Part shown: piece by piece, positions 1 through 8,362 of the stretch
Position numbering within the stretch: the first letter of the stretch is position 1
How the letters are laid out: each line of letters opens with the position of its first letter
NCBI GenBank assembly: GCA_017428055.1
Contig: JAFRRN010000031.1
Coordinates: forward strand, 1 to 50,474
DNA from: Prevotella sp.
Lineage (GTDB): Bacteria > Bacteroidota > Bacteroidia > Bacteroidales > Bacteroidaceae
Direction of reading: 5' to 3'
Length of the DNA: 50,474 nucleotides
Program-made: the position numbers and the translations under genes
The notes under the pieces: model-generated
The model's database searches: none
Told to the model about the DNA's origin: nothing
Seen by the model: the letters and a program-made list of their open reading frames with translations, nothing else

Positions 1-1
1 A

Positions 2-148
2 GATATGCGTTTTCTGGCTTGGGTGACTCGGAAAATTGCACGCGAAATAGAACGCCGTACCCCCCTACGAGGACTTCTTGATTTAGGCGATTCTCACAAA
101 GGTCAAAATTTCGTAGGTGACGCATTCCCGAAGTCAGGAAACAAATAA
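2..148 (+). CDS. Possible 3' end of an unidentified gene (5' cut by window edge)
   Basis: A reading frame is open from the window edge for 48 codons and closes with TAA at 146-148. The peptide is basic (for example RKIAREIERR) and I do not recognise it. A plus-strand hairpin terminator follows 60 bp later, which is the main support for a real gene ending here. An open frame of 48 codons can arise by chance, so confidence is low. Confidence 0.3.
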   Translation, partial: DMRFLAWVTRKIAREIERRTPLRGLLDLGDSHKGQNFVGDAFPKSGNK

Positions 149-206
149 AATAAGATAAAATGAACAAAGTGAATACGACACCACCATGTCCTTATTACAA
201 CGCAAC

Positions 207-240
207 AAGGGTCGTACCGATGATTGGCACGACCCTTTTT
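207..240 (+). terminator. Rho-independent-type terminator
   Basis: AAGGGTCGT (207-215) pairs perfectly with ACGACCCTT (229-237), and the plus strand continues in T residues. It would end a plus-strand gene entering from the left edge. It lies about 140 bp beyond the stop of the minus-strand amylase and could also stop that transcript, but there is no U-tract in that direction. Confidence 0.6.
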
Positions 241-376
241 CCACATACTCGTTACCTTTGAACCCCGAACCCGACGCCCTTCTTGCCGCATATATCAATG
301 GTACATGCAACATGTACGAAATATGGATGGTGTGTTTATTGGAATTCCAATTAGTATCGGGCTTGGGCAAGTAGTG

Positions 377-2422
377 TCATTGGTGTACGTACTTCTTGCC
401 TCCACGGATGTAGATGCCCTTGGGCAAGGTGGACGAGGGCTGCATCTTCTGCCCTTGCAGGTTGTAGACGGGGGTATCGTCTGTGGGAGAGAGAGCCACC
501 CTGTCTATCGCCGTCACCTCCTTTGTAAGGTCGTTGACGAGATACTTGCCGCCATCCATCGCCGTGGAAATCTCGAAGTAGGTTTCTTCGCGGATATTGT
601 TGATGTCTACCGTTTGCGGACTTCCCGTGTTGGTACTGAACACAAAATTGACATAATCACTCTCGCTATGGATGGTATAGGCGGAACGGAACCATTGCTT
701 GCCGCCAACTGTCACTTTGTAATTGACTGCATCGCCCGGCCAAGTGGCATTCTTGGGCGCATGGCTGCCATCGCCTCCCCATGTCCAGAAGTTCACCATG
801 CTCCATCCCACCTTATCGGTATTGACAAAAACATTGATTTGATAGGGGTCGAATGGTGCCTTCTCTTGGATGTTATATTGGCGGGTAACAATACCACTAA
901 CTACATTCCCGATGAGCAACCCAACCTTCAACGTCGTGTTACCAACAGGAATACTGACAGTTGTTCCGCTCTTCACCCTCGTGCTACTGGCTGTCGGCGT
1001 TGACCCATCGAGTGTATAGACCACTTGCGCATTGGCATCCTGGCTGACGGCAGTCAGGGTCACAGACTGTACTTGGTCATAATCGCCAGACGCCAAATCG
1101 GCCCATGCCGTCTCCATAGACGGCGAGAGGTAATAGGCATACTTATACCCTTCCAACACTTTCACCCATTGCCCGTTGGGCGTATACGACTTCGCCTCTG
1201 GTCCCACAACACAGAGCAAAATCCCCTTCGTTCCCGTGGTGCGCACGGCATAATAACTCTGTGCGCTGGCGGTATTGAGGGAGACGCTCTCATTGTGGAT
1301 GCCCACCGCCTTGCGCACGTCAATCATCGCCTTGATGGCTTGCTTGTGGGCGAGCCAATGTGTGAGGAAGACGCAGGGGGTGCCAGGCATCGCCAAGAGA
1401 TAGGCATTGGCGGCGAGCGTGTCCTTGCGGATGGGGTCTTGGGCGGCGTTGCTTCGCTTCTCCGTATCGTGGTTCTCTACGAAGGTCACGGCATAACGTT
1501 TATAGGCTCCGCTGCCCACGTTGGTGCTGATGAGCGGCCAGTTGCCGTCGTTTTGCTTGCCGAGGCGGCTCCAGTCATTGCTGTTGATGGCGTTGCGCAC
1601 GGTGTAGCGGAACTGGAAGTCGAAAGCGGCAGAGGTCTTGCCCGTGGCATCGATCCAGTTCTTGATGGTATTGGTGCCATCCCAACATTCGCCCACCGAA
1701 TAGGTGGGGTTGGCAGACTCGTTATACATCTTCGTGTAAGAACCAGCATACCCTTTCACCATGTCGTAGCGGAAACCCACATAACCGAGGTCGTTGAGCA
1801 ACATGTCGAGATAAGCCTTCACGTTGTTTTGCACGTTGGCACTGGTATGGTCGAGGTCACGCATACCATCCCAACCTTCACCTGTGTCATTATTTGCCGA
1901 AAGTGAATAGCCATTGCTGGTTGCCCATTGCTTAGTCTTTCCACCATCATCATTGGCACAAATATCAGTTGATTTCAACTCGTAGGTCACACCTTTGTAG
2001 GTTTCGCGTGGGAAGTCTACCCAATTAGAGACGTTCTTGCGGTGGTTGATGACGACATCGGCAATGGTCCCGATGCCATTTTGCTTGAACGCCTGAATTA
2101 AATCGCGCAATTCCTGCTCATTGCCAAACGAGCTGTTGTAATTGGTAAACCAATAGAGGTCATCATAACCCATCGACGTACCGCCGCAGTTGGCACTCTG
2201 CGGCAGCCATACGAGGTCGAAATACTGGCCCAATTCGGCAGCCTGGCCTTGTAGGTTAGTCCATTTGGTAGCGTCAAAGCTATCCCAATAGAACCCTTGC
2301 AGCATCACGCCCCCATAGTTGGAGGGCCATCCCTCTGCGGCGCGGGCGGTAGACTGTCGGTTGAAGATTGGAGTAATCAACGCTATAAAAGCCAAAAACA
2401 ACAAGATCAATCGTTTCATCAT
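377..2422 (-). CDS. Secreted alpha-amylase (GH13) with CBM26 and a sorting-type C-terminal tail
   Basis: Hydrolyses internal alpha-1,4 bonds of starch outside the cell. Counted from the chosen start, the GH13 nucleophile is D220 (FRYDMVKGY), the acid/base is E245 (VGECWDG) and the transition-state Asp is D319 (FVENHD). A chitobiase-like beta domain (about 448-520, YTLDGSTPT) and a CBM26-type starch-binding domain (about 527-615) follow. The last 30 residues (VYNLQGQKM...LPKGIYIRGGKKY) resemble type IX sorting tails. The N-terminus is a signal peptide without a lipobox Cys, unlike canonical SusG lipoproteins. The ATG at 2450-2452 sits directly after the -7 element and would be almost leaderless, so the MMKR start at 2422 is preferred. 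The gene lies downstream of the susC-ompA operon but has its own promoter, terminator boundary and operator. Confidence 0.93.
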   Translation of the reverse strand: MMKRLILLFLAFIALITPIFNRQSTARAAEGWPSNYGGVMLQGFYWDSFDATKWTNLQGQAAELGQYFDLVWLPQSANCGGTSMGYDDLYWFTNYNSSFGNEQELRDLIQAFKQNGIGTIADVVINHRKNVSNWVDFPRETYKGVTYELKSTDICANDDGGKTKQWATSNGYSLSANNDTGEGWDGMRDLDHTSANVQNNVKAYLDMLLNDLGYVGFRYDMVKGYAGSYTKMYNESANPTYSVGECWDGTNTIKNWIDATGKTSAAFDFQFRYTVRNAINSNDWSRLGKQNDGNWPLISTNVGSGAYKRYAVTFVENHDTEKRSNAAQDPIRKDTLAANAYLLAMPGTPCVFLTHWLAHKQAIKAMIDVRKAVGIHNESVSLNTASAQSYYAVRTTGTKGILLCVVGPEAKSYTPNGQWVKVLEGYKYAYYLSPSMETAWADLASGDYDQVQSVTLTAVSQDANAQVVYTLDGSTPTASSTRVKSGTTVSIPVGNTTLKVGLLIGNVVSGIVTRQYNIQEKAPFDPYQINVFVNTDKVGWSMVNFWTWGGDGSHAPKNATWPGDAVNYKVTVGGKQWFRSAYTIHSESDYVNFVFSTNTGSPQTVDINNIREETYFEISTAMDGGKYLVNDLTKEVTAIDRVALSPTDDTPVYNLQGQKMQPSSTLPKGIYIRGGKKYVHQ

Positions 2423-2456
2423 CTTCTTCACGTTTAGGTTTGTTTGTTTCATGGTG

Positions 2457-2464
2457 CAAAGTTA
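2457..2464 (-). promoter_or_regulatory. Amylase promoter -7 element
   Basis: The minus strand reads TAACTTTG, matching the Bacteroidetes consensus TAnnTTTG. I see no TTTG at the usual 19-21 bp further upstream, which suggests a promoter that depends on an activator. The palindromic operator lies 53 bp upstream. Confidence 0.7.
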
Positions 2465-2480
2465 CATGAAATAAAAGCAA

Positions 2481-2511
2481 AAAGTCCAATTGATTTCCTC
2501 AATTGGACTTT
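2481..2511 (-). terminator. Terminator of the susC-ompA operon
   Basis: A perfect 13-bp stem (AAAGTCCAATTGA and its complement) with a 5-nt loop. On the minus strand it is followed by TTGCTTTTATTT, a U-rich tail. It lies between the ompA stop and the amylase promoter, so it separates the two transcripts. It is A-rich on the other flank and has no plus-strand gene to serve. Confidence 0.75.
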
Positions 2512-2517
2512 GTTGCC

Positions 2518-2533
2518 ATGCAAACGTTTGCAT
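2518..2533. promoter_or_regulatory. LacI-type operator upstream of the amylase
   Basis: ATGCAAACGTTTGCAT is a perfect 16-bp palindrome with the central CG typical of LacI/GalR-family operators. The identical site lies between susC and lacI, and a 15/16 match lies upstream of the glucanotransferase gene. It starts 6 bp beyond the ompA stop codon and is 53 bp from the amylase -7 element. Confidence 0.8.
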
Positions 2534-2538
2534 TTCGG

Positions 2539-3630
2539 TTATTCGCCCACCACAATCACGCAACGGTTGCGATCGTTGTCCGTGAACGGCTGTTCGGTGT
2601 CGCCGTATGACAAGACCTTCATGCGGTCAGCGGCGATGCCTTTCTCCTGGAGAGCCTTGGCAACCTTCTCGGCACGTGCCTTGGCATAGCCTTCATTGAT
2701 CTTGGGATTGCCCGTACCCTTGTCTGCATAGCCCTTGATGATGATGTTCTTGGCAGGATACTTCTTGCACCAAGAGGCAATCTTGTTAAGCGTGGCCTCT
2801 GGGTCGGGGTCGCTGAGGCGGATGTTGTAGAAGAAGGTCTCCTTCAATGGCTCATCCTTCACCACGGCAGCCTTGGGTTTGGGCTCGGGCTTCACCTCGG
2901 GCTTGGGCTCGGGTTTAGGCTCCGGCACGGGTTCAGGCACAGGCTCCTGATAGACGACCGGGGCAGCCTTCTTGGGATGGCCAAACTTAATGGTCGCGCC
3001 AAGGAATGCCGCGAGTTGCCAATCGGGGTCGAAATTGCGCTTGAGGTTAAACACATCGTTCTTGTAATTGGCATCCACCTCGAGGCCGAGGGCGAAGTTC
3101 TTTGACAGGTTGAAATTGAACTGCGTACCGAAACGGCCGTTAAAAGAGCTGTGCTTCGTGCCACAGAGGGCAGGGTTCTCCACAAACTTCGTGGCATTGT
3201 TCTGTGTGTTGAACTCATCGAAGTCCCAACCATAGTTGACACCGAAACCCGCAAGCAGCACCCAGTCGAAGAAGTCGTTGGTGCGGTTGGGGCAGAGGAT
3301 ATTCGACATGTTCATCAACAAGTCCAAGTCGCCTGTCAAGGCATAAAACTTATAGGTATCGGTCAAAGCCCCCTTCACTTGCCATCCTTGCACATGGAGA
3401 CGCGCTCCCACCTTCGAGTTGAAGTACCTACCGGCGGAGAGGGCAACCTGCGGTGTGATGAGCTTGGTGAAGTCATAGTTGGTAAACGTGCCTTGCGCAC
3501 CACCCTGGACGGTGATGAAGTTATAGGGATAGCCATCCTCTACGCTCTGCGCAAGCGCTGCGGTGGACACTCCGAAGAGGAGTGCCACTGCGGCTGCTAT
3601 ATGAATGATTTTTTTCATAACGTGATTCAT
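2539..3630 (-). CDS. OmpA-family outer-membrane protein in the sus operon
   Basis: A 363-residue protein with a signal peptide (cleavage near ALAQ-S at 28), a predicted beta-barrel of about 190 residues, a proline/glutamate-rich hinge (about 223-258, repeated PEPKPEP units) and a C-terminal OmpA-like domain (266-363). That domain has the GYAD and AKARAEKV segments that supply the peptidoglycan-binding Asp and Arg in the family. It is the last gene of the sus operon, starting 14 nt after the susF stop (an alternative start at Met5 gives a 26-nt gap). OmpA-family proteins anchor the outer membrane to peptidoglycan. A specific role in starch use is inferred only from position; canonical sus loci lack such a gene. 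Confidence 0.88.
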   Translation of the reverse strand: MNHVMKKIIHIAAAVALLFGVSTAALAQSVEDGYPYNFITVQGGAQGTFTNYDFTKLITPQVALSAGRYFNSKVGARLHVQGWQVKGALTDTYKFYALTGDLDLLMNMSNILCPNRTNDFFDWVLLAGFGVNYGWDFDEFNTQNNATKFVENPALCGTKHSSFNGRFGTQFNFNLSKNFALGLEVDANYKNDVFNLKRNFDPDWQLAAFLGATIKFGHPKKAAPVVYQEPVPEPVPEPKPEPKPEVKPEPKPKAAVVKDEPLKETFFYNIRLSDPDPEATLNKIASWCKKYPAKNIIIKGYADKGTGNPKINEGYAKARAEKVAKALQEKGIAADRMKVLSYGDTEQPFTDNDRNRCVIVVGE

Positions 3631-3644
3631 TTAAAAGTTTTGAA

Positions 3645-5396
3645 TTACTGTTTGGTGATCACCACACGGTTGTTTCCCGGGTAACTGATGTAGAGTTGGA
3701 ACTTATACGTACCCGCGCTGACATTGAGGTTGGCACCATCGGCTACGAGATTGTTCACATCGCCACCCCAATTGATACCCCAATCATGGTTGGCACGGAA
3801 CTTCAACTCCGTGTCGGCATCAATGGTAGCAGTAGCTTCCCAACATCCGTCGGTGGTATTGTAGGTCATATCGACATCGCCACCCCAGCCATTGAATCCG
3901 CCGATGATACCGATGGTTTCAATCTTCGTGAGGCTATAGGTCATGGCAGACGCATCTAAGTCGATGCGATAGAAGCCTGCGCCTGGGTCGGGGCAGTTGG
4001 GGCCACCCGTTGACTGTAGCGTTCCACCCATGGCATCGCCGCTGACATATTCCAGGTCATCGTCCCAGTTGTCGGCGTTGGGCTTAAACTTGAACTCACC
4101 ATCGAGCCAGTAGAATCCTTGGTATTTGCCGTCGCTATTGGCTCCATACAAGGCATGGGCTGTACCCCATCCGCTCTCGTTCCCTATCTCATAGAAGAAT
4201 TCCGAGAAGTTCAGCGGCGTGATGGTATAGGTGTAGTCCATCATGTTGACTGAGAAGCGATAGAACTTGGCCTGTCCATCCACACAGAAGGAGTGGTCGC
4301 CGTCAAGGTTGTAACGACGGTCGAACGACCCGCTGAGGTCTGTGCTGTTGCCCTTGGTGCCGAAGAGCTTGTTCCAAGTACCCTCTCCCACGGCATCGAT
4401 AGCCTCGTCATCGCCAAAGGCGAACCACATCTCACCGCCCGTGCTGGCGAATACGTATGTGAAGACGGGGTCGTCAAACACATTCTTGTCGCTGTGGGAG
4501 AACTTCTGGTCCTTGGAATTATCCCAGTTGCCCGGCCCACCGATGAGATAATAGTTCTCGGAGATGTTCAACGGCTCAATCTGGTAGCTGTAATCCATCA
4601 TGTTCAAGGTGATCTTGATGAGCTTGTTGCCTGCGGGAACACAGAACGACCCATCGTCGCTGAGGTTGTAACGGCGGTCGAGGTTACCCGTGAGGTCGGT
4701 GTTGCCGTTGCCCTTGGTCGTGCCAAGGAGCTTAGACCAGTCGCCGTCGTTGGTGATGGCATCACAAGCCTCGTCGTCACCGATGGCAAACCACGTGTCG
4801 CCATCTGGCACGGCATTGATGATGATTGTGAACACGGGATCCTCATATACGTCCTTTCCGCTATGCGAGAACTTCAACTCCTTGGAAGCGGCAGAGCCCG
4901 CCCAGTCGAGTGTGGCACCCACCACGTAGTAGTTATTGGAGATCTGCGGAGCCTCGGGGATGGCCTTCACCTGGAACACGGCGGATGTTGCCGTCTTCAC
5001 ACTGGTAACGCCATTGCCCATCCATGCGCTGACCGTGGCATCGATGTCACGCTGCACCGGGCGGCGGCCATAATGCTCGATGACGTAGTTTTGCAAGTCG
5101 GCTGCCGCCATCGTCCCATCTGCGGCAATGTCGAAAGTGGCATCTCCGAGGGTGATGGTGTAAGTTGGAGTGTAAGAGGCGTCCGTCGCCGTCGGTGCTG
5201 TGATGTCGCACACCTTGACACGTTCTTCAGTGACGCTGTTGAAATCAATCACCCCCACCGTAGAGATGCTACCATCGCCAAAGGAAACTATTTCCGGCTG
5301 GTTGACCACCTGTGGTGACACCCAGTCTTTGTAGTCGTCGGTGCAAGCTACCACCGACGCTACAAATGCCATTCCTAATAATATTTTCTTCGTCAT
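3645..5396 (-). CDS. SusF-like multi-domain surface starch-binding lipoprotein
   Basis: A signal peptide ends in a lipobox with Cys18 (VVAC-TDDYKDW), so this is an outer-membrane lipoprotein. After an N-terminal domain come four beta-sandwich-like modules at about 152-276, 278-396, 398-492 and 494-583. Modules 1 and 2 are close copies: both carry KFSHS, WFA-GDDEA, D-RRYNL and NMMDY-Y. Module 4 has the GFNGWGGDV type motif of SusE/SusF starch-binding domains. Such proteins hold starch at the cell surface for SusC/D and the amylase and have no catalysis of their own. Position (fourth gene of susCDEF) and modular length support SusF. The assignment of individual modules to binding is inferred. 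Confidence 0.87.
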   Translation of the reverse strand: MTKKILLGMAFVASVVACTDDYKDWVSPQVVNQPEIVSFGDGSISTVGVIDFNSVTEERVKVCDITAPTATDASYTPTYTITLGDATFDIAADGTMAAADLQNYVIEHYGRRPVQRDIDATVSAWMGNGVTSVKTATSAVFQVKAIPEAPQISNNYYVVGATLDWAGSAASKELKFSHSGKDVYEDPVFTIIINAVPDGDTWFAIGDDEACDAITNDGDWSKLLGTTKGNGNTDLTGNLDRRYNLSDDGSFCVPAGNKLIKITLNMMDYSYQIEPLNISENYYLIGGPGNWDNSKDQKFSHSDKNVFDDPVFTYVFASTGGEMWFAFGDDEAIDAVGEGTWNKLFGTKGNSTDLSGSFDRRYNLDGDHSFCVDGQAKFYRFSVNMMDYTYTITPLNFSEFFYEIGNESGWGTAHALYGANSDGKYQGFYWLDGEFKFKPNADNWDDDLEYVSGDAMGGTLQSTGGPNCPDPGAGFYRIDLDASAMTYSLTKIETIGIIGGFNGWGGDVDMTYNTTDGCWEATATIDADTELKFRANHDWGINWGGDVNNLVADGANLNVSAGTYKFQLYISYPGNNRVVITKQ

Positions 5397-5444
5397 AATA
5401 ATATTCAGTTTATGAGTTTACCTAAAATAACGCATTATCTCTCA

Positions 5445-6677
5445 TTACTGTCTGATGAAACGGATGAATCCCGTGATGTCGTTGAACATGACCATGTAGG
5501 TTCCCTCCTCTTCTATCACGAGGTTATCACCATTGGCGACACCGTAAACATACATGCCTTGGGCATAGTTGACAAATGTTCCACCACGGTTGAAGTCCCA
5601 AGAGTCGGCTTGTTTGACCTTGACTTCGGCACCTGCCTCAAACGATGCGGTGACGTACCAGTCGTGGTTCTCCCAGCCAGTGGAACATGGTGTCATCAAC
5701 ATGTCACCCCAATCATTGAAGCTACCGGCTATGGCCATGCCACTGAACACGGCAGGAGTGCCATCGTACTTCTCCACTTTCAAGGCGGTGGTGCTTCCCT
5801 TGTCTTCAACCTTCGCCAACTCGGCCGTGTTGAGGGTAATCTTATAGACACCCGGCTCCGCCACCTTAATGTCACTTGAGCCACCGTCGTTCTTGAGGAA
5901 TCCGGCGTCGCCCTGGCCTATCTGTGCAGCCCAGTTGTCGTCCAATGCGCCTCGGAGCTTAAAGCCATTACCGGCGAGGTAGCCTATCCATTGTATCTCG
6001 CCCTGTCCGGTCTTCTTGTCGTACTCGGCACCTTCGATGGGTTGCATGGGGATGACACACTTTCCTACATCGCCTCCCCACGAGCCGTCGGCAATATCTG
6101 CGCCGATGAGCCACCAGATCTCCGGGTCTGCGGGTTTCAGTTCCATATAGTAAGGCACCGTGTTGAGCGTTACCACATTTGAGTAGATGGTGCTGTATTC
6201 CTTGAATGAGGCATCGCGGATGGCCGACTTCACACGGAACGACACCTGTTGGAGGGCAGGGACGGTGGTCTCTGTCCATCCGCAGAGTTGTAACAGGGAA
6301 CGGTTGAGCGTCTCTGTATTCACCTCTACGCTCTTTCCACTACTATATGTTTCATCGAGTGTAAAGAAGTCTGCGCCTGTGTTATCCTCCGCATTGGCAT
6401 CAAAAGCCTGGGTGAAAGCACCCGTGGGTGACACCTCCACCCAATAGGTGGGCACCACTGGGGTGTTGAAATCATTATAGGGCGTTGGTTGCGACCATGT
6501 AAGCGTCACGGTTGACGACTTCTCTAAGTCCACATTTCCATTCACGGCAATCTCGTTGAGTACAAACTGCGTGGGCTGTGCCAGTGTGGGATTCGACTCG
6601 TTGTCATCCTTACAAGAGGTGAAGAGCGATAACCCCGCTGCTGCCAAGAGTAATGTTGATTTGAATATTGTCTTCAT
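5445..6677 (-). CDS. SusE-like outer-membrane starch-binding lipoprotein
   Basis: Starting at the internal Met (MKTIFKSTLLL), the signal peptide ends in a lipobox with Cys22 (LFTSC-KDDNE). The frame also allows a start at 6710, only 12 nt after susD, but that adds an 11-residue polar extension before a textbook signal. The first half has the SusE N-terminal Ig-like domain (TVTLTWSQP...PTYWVEVS). The second half has two starch-binding-like modules, with WWLIGADIADGSWGG and AIAGSFNDWGDM. It lies between susD and susF in the same operon and should help retain maltooligosaccharides at the surface. Sequence similarity in this family is weak, so the call relies strongly on the operon order. Confidence 0.85.
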   Translation of the reverse strand: MKTIFKSTLLLAAAGLSLFTSCKDDNESNPTLAQPTQFVLNEIAVNGNVDLEKSSTVTLTWSQPTPYNDFNTPVVPTYWVEVSPTGAFTQAFDANAEDNTGADFFTLDETYSSGKSVEVNTETLNRSLLQLCGWTETTVPALQQVSFRVKSAIRDASFKEYSTIYSNVVTLNTVPYYMELKPADPEIWWLIGADIADGSWGGDVGKCVIPMQPIEGAEYDKKTGQGEIQWIGYLAGNGFKLRGALDDNWAAQIGQGDAGFLKNDGGSSDIKVAEPGVYKITLNTAELAKVEDKGSTTALKVEKYDGTPAVFSGMAIAGSFNDWGDMLMTPCSTGWENHDWYVTASFEAGAEVKVKQADSWDFNRGGTFVNYAQGMYVYGVANGDNLVIEEEGTYMVMFNDITGFIRFIRQ

Positions 6678-6722
6678 AATCGTATCGTCATTATTAGTAT
6701 TACTTTTCACATTATACCTTTA

Positions 6723-8330
6723 TCAATATCCTTCATTCTGCTTGAGGTTTGGATTGGCATTCAAGTCCTCGGCAGGGATGGCGAAGAGGTTGCGATAAGC
6801 GGGTAAGCTTGCACCTTTTTCAGAGCCACCTTTCCACTCCCACAAGTACTGTCCGCTCTTCTCACCGGCGAAATAGCCATAGCGGATGAGGTCTGTGCGG
6901 CGGAATCCCTCATAATACAGTTCGCGTGAACGCTCATTGAGGATCTCATCGGTAGTATAGCCACCACGCTTAGCGGCATGGGCACGCTCACGCAAGGCAT
7001 TGACATAGCCTGTACCCTCGTCGCTGGTGTAGCCATCATGCAGGCGGGCATCAGCCTCGGCTGCTATCAGGTAAGCCTCGGCAGAACGCATGAGGAAGAA
7101 GTCGGCATCGATGAATTGAGAGTTGTGAGGGCTGCCTCCCGCTGCGTAGGTGTTGCGGAATTTGCCCACGGAGTAGCCTGACGTGAACTCCGTTGGTGTG
7201 GAAACCACCAATTCACGCTCTATGCCATAGAACAAGGCGCGGTCGTCGCCGGCAACGGCTGCCATGTCACTGATGTTCACCTGTGGCGCATCGCCATTGG
7301 GGAAGAATTTGGCGACAAACTGCGAACGAGCCCTATTGCCCGACCAAATCTCACTCGTGCCATAGTTCTTGTCCACGTCCATGTCACTCTTCCACGTGGA
7401 GGCCATGAGGAACAGGGTGGTACACCACGCGGTGGTCTTCACACCGTCCTGGAGCAATGGCAAGATGGCCTCCTGCGAAGCACCGTTGCTGCCGTTGTCA
7501 CCCATGAAGAGCATCTGGTAAGCACTCCATCCGTTCATGCCCGTAGTCCATAGTTTGTGAGGACCATTGATGACTTTTTCTGCATACTCCTTGGCATCAG
7601 TCCAACGAGCCGTCCCTGTATAGACCTCGGCATTGAGGTACAAACGAGCCAACAAGAGGTTGGCGGCATCCTGGTCTGCACGGCCATAGCCATTGTCAGT
7701 ATCCTTGCGGGCGGCGGGAGCAAGCATCAAGTCTTTCACTGCCAGCAACTCACTCTCTATCCACTTGAAGAGGTCGGCACGTTGGATTTGCTCTGGGGGC
7801 GTTGACATCAAGGCCGTCGCAAATGGCACGTTGCCGAAGCAGTCCATCAGATGATAATAGTACAAGGCACGGAGGAAACGCACCTCTGCCTCGCGTGTGG
7901 CGTCAATGCCGGCGCAAACCTCCAAGTAGTGGTTGCAATAGGCGATGCCGGTATATAAGCGATAATAGAATCCCTGCAACATCGGATGGGAAGATCCCCA
8001 CTGGTTGAAATTGAATTCGGGGATGCCGGGGTCGCCCCAGGCACAGATAGCCTCGTCCGTAGTCAGCTCATTGGCATTCCATAACTGGCGTACGAAACCT
8101 GCCGTACCGCCGTCCAAGCCGTCAATGTCGCAGTCGCCGTTGGCACCCGTCTGGCCTTGTATCGCCATGTTGGCGTAGCATTTGGCATAGAGAGCAGGCT
8201 CGTCGGCTACCATTGTCTTACTGGGATCAATAGGTGTCACATCCAGGTCGCCCGTGCAAGAACTCAGTCCTGCGGCAGCCAATACCACGACTGCAGCGGG
8301 AATCATATTTTTGAAATATCTTAAGTTCAT
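6723..8330 (-). CDS. susD: SusD/RagB-family starch-binding outer-membrane lipoprotein
   Basis: A 535-residue protein with a lipobox at Cys25 (GLSSC-TGDLDV) and the usual SusD start with LDVTPIDPSK. The alpha-helical TPR scaffold is visible (AEVRFLRALYYYHLMDCFGNVPF near 145-165 and NLLLARLYLNAEVY). The C-terminal RagB signature is also present (MRSAEAYLIAAEADARL, then ELYYEGFRRTDLIRYG). SusD caps the SusC transporter from outside and delivers maltooligosaccharides to it. The gene starts 32 nt after susC and is 12-45 nt before susE, in one operon. Family membership is clear. The starch substrate is taken from the surrounding amylase, pullulanase and GH97 genes. Confidence 0.95.
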   Translation of the reverse strand: MNLRYFKNMIPAAVVVLAAAGLSSCTGDLDVTPIDPSKTMVADEPALYAKCYANMAIQGQTGANGDCDIDGLDGGTAGFVRQLWNANELTTDEAICAWGDPGIPEFNFNQWGSSHPMLQGFYYRLYTGIAYCNHYLEVCAGIDATREAEVRFLRALYYYHLMDCFGNVPFATALMSTPPEQIQRADLFKWIESELLAVKDLMLAPAARKDTDNGYGRADQDAANLLLARLYLNAEVYTGTARWTDAKEYAEKVINGPHKLWTTGMNGWSAYQMLFMGDNGSNGASQEAILPLLQDGVKTTAWCTTLFLMASTWKSDMDVDKNYGTSEIWSGNRARSQFVAKFFPNGDAPQVNISDMAAVAGDDRALFYGIERELVVSTPTEFTSGYSVGKFRNTYAAGGSPHNSQFIDADFFLMRSAEAYLIAAEADARLHDGYTSDEGTGYVNALRERAHAAKRGGYTTDEILNERSRELYYEGFRRTDLIRYGYFAGEKSGQYLWEWKGGSEKGASLPAYRNLFAIPAEDLNANPNLKQNEGY

Positions 8331-8362
8331 AATCGTATTGTTTAATCTGTTATACTACTACA

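Noticed and set aside
1025-1906. Long plus-strand frame (293 codons) opposite the amylase
   Set aside because: It is antisense to a clear GH13 catalytic domain, has no promoter or family motif and a composition typical of a reversed GC-rich gene.
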